Assembly (NCBI RefSeq): GCF_030409945.1
Contig: NZ_JAUFQV010000043.1
Coordinates: 310,001-374,000 of the forward strand
Direction of reading: 5' to 3'
DNA from: Vibrio tapetis subsp. quintayensis
GTDB taxonomy: Bacteria > Pseudomonadota > Gammaproteobacteria > Enterobacterales > Vibrionaceae
Length of the DNA stretch: 64,000 nucleotides
Below are positions 61,699 through 64,000 of this stretch, in pieces. The position numbers and the translations under genes are program-made. How positions within the stretch are numbered: position 1 is the first letter of the stretch; each line of letters opens with the position of its first letter. Under the pieces are notes generated by a model. The model ran no database searches and was not told the DNA's origin. It saw only the letters and a program-made list of their open reading frames with translations.

Positions 61699-62430
61699 CT
61701 AACAACCGTGGTTCATCAAGAAGCTAAAATCATCGCCTTCGTTAAAGTATTTAGATTCCTGTTGGTGTCTGAACAGTTTTAGAGGCGCTTTGTTTGCGCT
61801 GTGGTAAGTAAGCGTGTCGCCAATCACTTGCAGCATCGTTCCTTCTGGGATGCCAACAACAACCTCATGTGGGTTTACTACCAAGAACTCTTCAATACGT
61901 TCATCACGCGTTTCACCCATATGGCCAGAAATATTAGCCTCAATATAGTGTGGGTTAATTTGGAATGGCACTAAGTTTAACGCTGGCAAGATAGCTGCGG
62001 TAACAATCGGCATGTCGTTGGTGGTACGTATTGTTGGAGTGCCGATGTTGGTACCTGCGCTCCAGCCAATGTACAGCTTGTTATCATTTAAGACAGCTTG
62101 GCGAATAGGGCGAATAAGCCCCAAGTCGTGAAGTGTCTTATTAAGCACCCACGTATTACCACCGCTTACTAGAATGCCATCAGCTTCTTCAATTGCTTTT
62201 ACAGGATCATCAGCTTGGTGGATGCCCACAACTTCACACCCGTACGGAGAAAGTACTTCATTAAGCGCATCAACACGCTCGTTGTAGTCTCCTCGGATCA
62301 TCGCGTAAGGAACGAAAACAAATTTTTTGGCGCCAGTACGCTTAACGGTTTCTTCGATCCACTCCAAACCGTATTCGAGAATTTTTTGGTTTCCAGGCAA
62401 TTTACCATTGCTAAATAACATGACGTTCAT
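61699..62430 (-). CDS. pepE: Peptidase E (alpha-aspartyl dipeptidase)
   Basis: 243-residue cytoplasmic serine peptidase of family S51, which cleaves Asp-X dipeptides. The nucleophile elbow GWSAG gives Ser124, with the expected Asp139 (TTNDMP) and His161 (NPHYIEAN). AGGAG lies 8 bases before the ATG. Read on the minus strand, between pepT upstream and ogt (convergent). Confidence 0.92.
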   Translation of the reverse strand: MNVMLFSNGKLPGNQKILEYGLEWIEETVKRTGAKKFVFVPYAMIRGDYNERVDALNEVLSPYGCEVVGIHQADDPVKAIEEADGILVSGGNTWVLNKTLHDLGLIRPIRQAVLNDNKLYIGWSAGTNIGTPTIRTTNDMPIVTAAILPALNLVPFQINPHYIEANISGHMGETRDERIEEFLVVNPHEVVVGIPEGTMLQVIGDTLTYHSANKAPLKLFRHQQESKYFNEGDDFSFLMNHGC

Positions 62431-62491
62431 AAATTGAGCTCCTACTACTTAAAGGGGCACGTGCTAAACACTCGTGCTGCTTGAATTTGAA

Positions 62492-63730
62492 TTAGGCAAA
62501 TCTTTCGTGTGTAATTTGTATCACATCCTTAACGACAGCGCTTGCGGCTTTGAGAGATTCTACTGGTAAATATTCATAAACGGAGTGGAAGTTATGAGCG
62601 CCAGTGAATAGGTTGGGGCATGGTAAACCTTTTTGTGACAACACAGCTCCATCATATCCGCCGCGCATAGGGAGTGCTTTCATTTCAATGTTGTTTCTTT
62701 GGTAAGCATGTTTGGCAATTTCTATTGGGAACGCAGCTTCGCCTTGTAAACTATTTGCGACGTTTTCATAACGATCAGATAGGTCTATTTCAATGGTGTT
62801 ATCACCCCATATTTGACTGCAACTAGTGGTTAAGTCTTGTAGAAATTGCATTCTCTGACGGTACCCTGATTGTGAAAAATCACGGATATCGAGTTTTAAC
62901 ACCGTTTTAGCACTGTTACCACTTTGCTCTTTTACCCAGTAATAACCTTCTGTTCCTTCAGTATATTGAGGAGCTTCACCTGCAGGTAGCATGGATATAA
63001 ACTGGTGGGCCATGAGCAGGGAGTTCTTTAATTTCCCCTTGGCTGACATCGGATGGGCTGATTGTCCGGTAAAAGTGATCACAGCGTTACCCGCATTCCA
63101 GTTTTCGTGGACGAACTCCCCAATGCCGCAACAATCTAACGTATAACCGAAGTCGGCTCCAAAGCTCGTTATATCAAAAGCTTTGGCGCCACGAAGCCCT
63201 TGCTCTTCGTCGGGAAGAAAAGCCACTTTAACAGGGCCATGCTTTATTTCTGGATGAGAAATCAAATGTTGTAGCGCATCTATAATGGCGGCAATAGCCG
63301 CTTTGTCGTCAGCCCCTAAAAGGCTCGTGCCATCTGTTACAATAATATCTTGCTTGTGATATTGCGATAACTCAGGAAATTCTTTATTCGTGAGGTAGAG
63401 AGACAGATCCGAGTTTAAACAAATATCCTGTCCATCGTAGTGAACAATGTGGGCTTTAGTATCAGCAGGTTGCTCTGCGCTGGTATCCAGATGAGCAAAA
63501 AAGGACACTGTTGGAATCGCTTCATCGCAGTTTGCGGGCAACGTTGCAGTAAGTATCGCAGTGTCACGTAAATTAATATCCACCAGGCCAAGGGTTTCAA
63601 GCTCTTGTACCAATTGGGTTGCTAATACCATCTGGCCTGCAGAAGAAGGCATGATGCCCGCTGCGCCATTTTCTCTGTTGGTCGTCGTGTTAATTTTGGT
63701 ATAACTGATAAAACGTTCAACGATGTCCAT
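62492..63730 (-). CDS. pepT: Peptidase T (tripeptidase)
   Basis: 412-residue M20-family zinc tripeptidase, normal PepT length. Metal and active-site motifs: FFAHLDTSAEQPADT (about 76-90), LLGADDKAAIA, LPDEEQGLRGAKAFD and ALPMRGGYDGAVLSQKGL, ending PNLFTGAHNFHSVYE. The ATG at 63730 follows AGGA; a longer reading from 63787 adds an unrelated 19-residue stretch. Followed on the same strand by pepE, and preceded by a transporter gene whose 3' end is in the window. Confidence 0.93.
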   Translation of the reverse strand: MDIVERFISYTKINTTTNRENGAAGIMPSSAGQMVLATQLVQELETLGLVDINLRDTAILTATLPANCDEAIPTVSFFAHLDTSAEQPADTKAHIVHYDGQDICLNSDLSLYLTNKEFPELSQYHKQDIIVTDGTSLLGADDKAAIAAIIDALQHLISHPEIKHGPVKVAFLPDEEQGLRGAKAFDITSFGADFGYTLDCCGIGEFVHENWNAGNAVITFTGQSAHPMSAKGKLKNSLLMAHQFISMLPAGEAPQYTEGTEGYYWVKEQSGNSAKTVLKLDIRDFSQSGYRQRMQFLQDLTTSCSQIWGDNTIEIDLSDRYENVANSLQGEAAFPIEIAKHAYQRNNIEMKALPMRGGYDGAVLSQKGLPCPNLFTGAHNFHSVYEYLPVESLKAASAVVKDVIQITHERFA

Positions 63731-63800
63731 AATGATTCCTATGAGTTCGATTAAAAGCGGAGATCGAAATACCCCCGCTTGATTCACCTTATATAACGTC

Positions 63801-64000
63801 CTATATGAGCAACTGAGAACCGATTAACACAGTTAATAAACCACCTATCATCGGAATGGCTGTACGTTTTGCCAATTCAATCGGTGAGACATTAGCAACA
63901 CCAGCACAGGCAATAATAACTCCGGCAACAGGTGACGCTGAGCGCATAAGGCCAGATGCCAATTGCATAGGTAGTGCTACGGCAGCGGCAGACGCGCCGA
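63801..64000 (-). CDS. DcuC/YfcC-like transporter, 3' end only
   Basis: The right edge of the window cuts this minus-strand gene. The 66 visible codons read LASGLMRSASPVAGVIIACA, then GVANVSPIELAKRTAIPMIG, then two hydrophobic residues-rich strands and a stop at 63801-63803. This matches the C-terminus of DcuC-type (C4-dicarboxylate) and YfcC-type carriers. Placed directly before pepT, it may feed peptides or acids into the same metabolism. The full length is unknown. Confidence 0.75.
   Translation of the reverse strand, partial: GASAAAVALPMQLASGLMRSASPVAGVIIACAGVANVSPIELAKRTAIPMIGGLLTVLIGSQLLI

Overview
The window looks like a Vibrionaceae (Vibrio-type) chromosome segment. Supporting signs are moderate G+C, AAGGA-type ribosome sites, an NqrM-type protein (sodium-pumping NADH dehydrogenase maturation), a TrmY homologue of the kind found in vibrios, many cyclic-di-GMP genes, and a nitrate-assimilation operon that ends in a PP2C-phosphatase/kinase fusion. 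No tRNA, rRNA, CRISPR array, intact insertion sequence or prophage was seen. Nearly all of it is dense, intact coding sequence. Placement on the second chromosome is possible but is only inference.

Layout. 0.2-4 kb: an APC permease (YjeH-like), then an overlapping pair, an NMT1/TauA-like binding protein and a membrane diguanylate cyclase. 4-13.8 kb: electron-transfer and branched-chain acyl metabolism. This holds ETF-ubiquinone oxidoreductase divergent from etfBA, with a nested palindrome between them, a NifW-like small protein, a three-gene branched-chain ketoacid dehydrogenase (E2, E1beta, E1alpha), and, divergent from it, a ferritin-like diiron protein plus a KAS III enzyme. 13.8-24.1 kb: nitrate assimilation, with nasA divergent from cobA-nirB-nirD-nitrate transporter-phosphatase/kinase under an apparent sigma-54/NtrC promoter. 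24.1-29.3 kb: L-lactate use (lldP-lldE-lldF-lldG). 29.5-41.6 kb: mixed single genes and regulators (LysR, YehS, HD-GYP phosphodiesterase, an extracellular solute-binding protein, TetR/metallo-hydrolase, HD hydrolase, GNAT, ArsR-Acr3 arsenite efflux, DHH phosphoesterase).

42-47.6 kb is the least explained part. It is a tight five-gene envelope operon: a lytic transglycosylase with an MltC-type N-domain, three exported proteins that share an LPP20-like domain (two of them also carrying ankyrin repeats), and a single-pass membrane protein. It is the best candidate here for an undescribed system. 47.6-49.4 kb holds a DUF962 protein and a compact DUF134-NifX-NqrM-like metal-cofactor cassette with its own palindromic operator.

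49.5-64 kb: a chemoreceptor with unusual topology, TrmY, LysE/MocR, an Asp/Glu racemase, a decayed DUF1566 gene, a second ArsR with a DUF318 permease and twin operators, an Ada-AlkA fusion and Ogt (alkylation repair) separated by a Cache-type diguanylate cyclase, peptidase E, peptidase T, and the 3' end of a DcuC/YfcC-like transporter cut by the window edge.

Assignments come from reading protein motifs and DNA patterns by eye. No database search was run.
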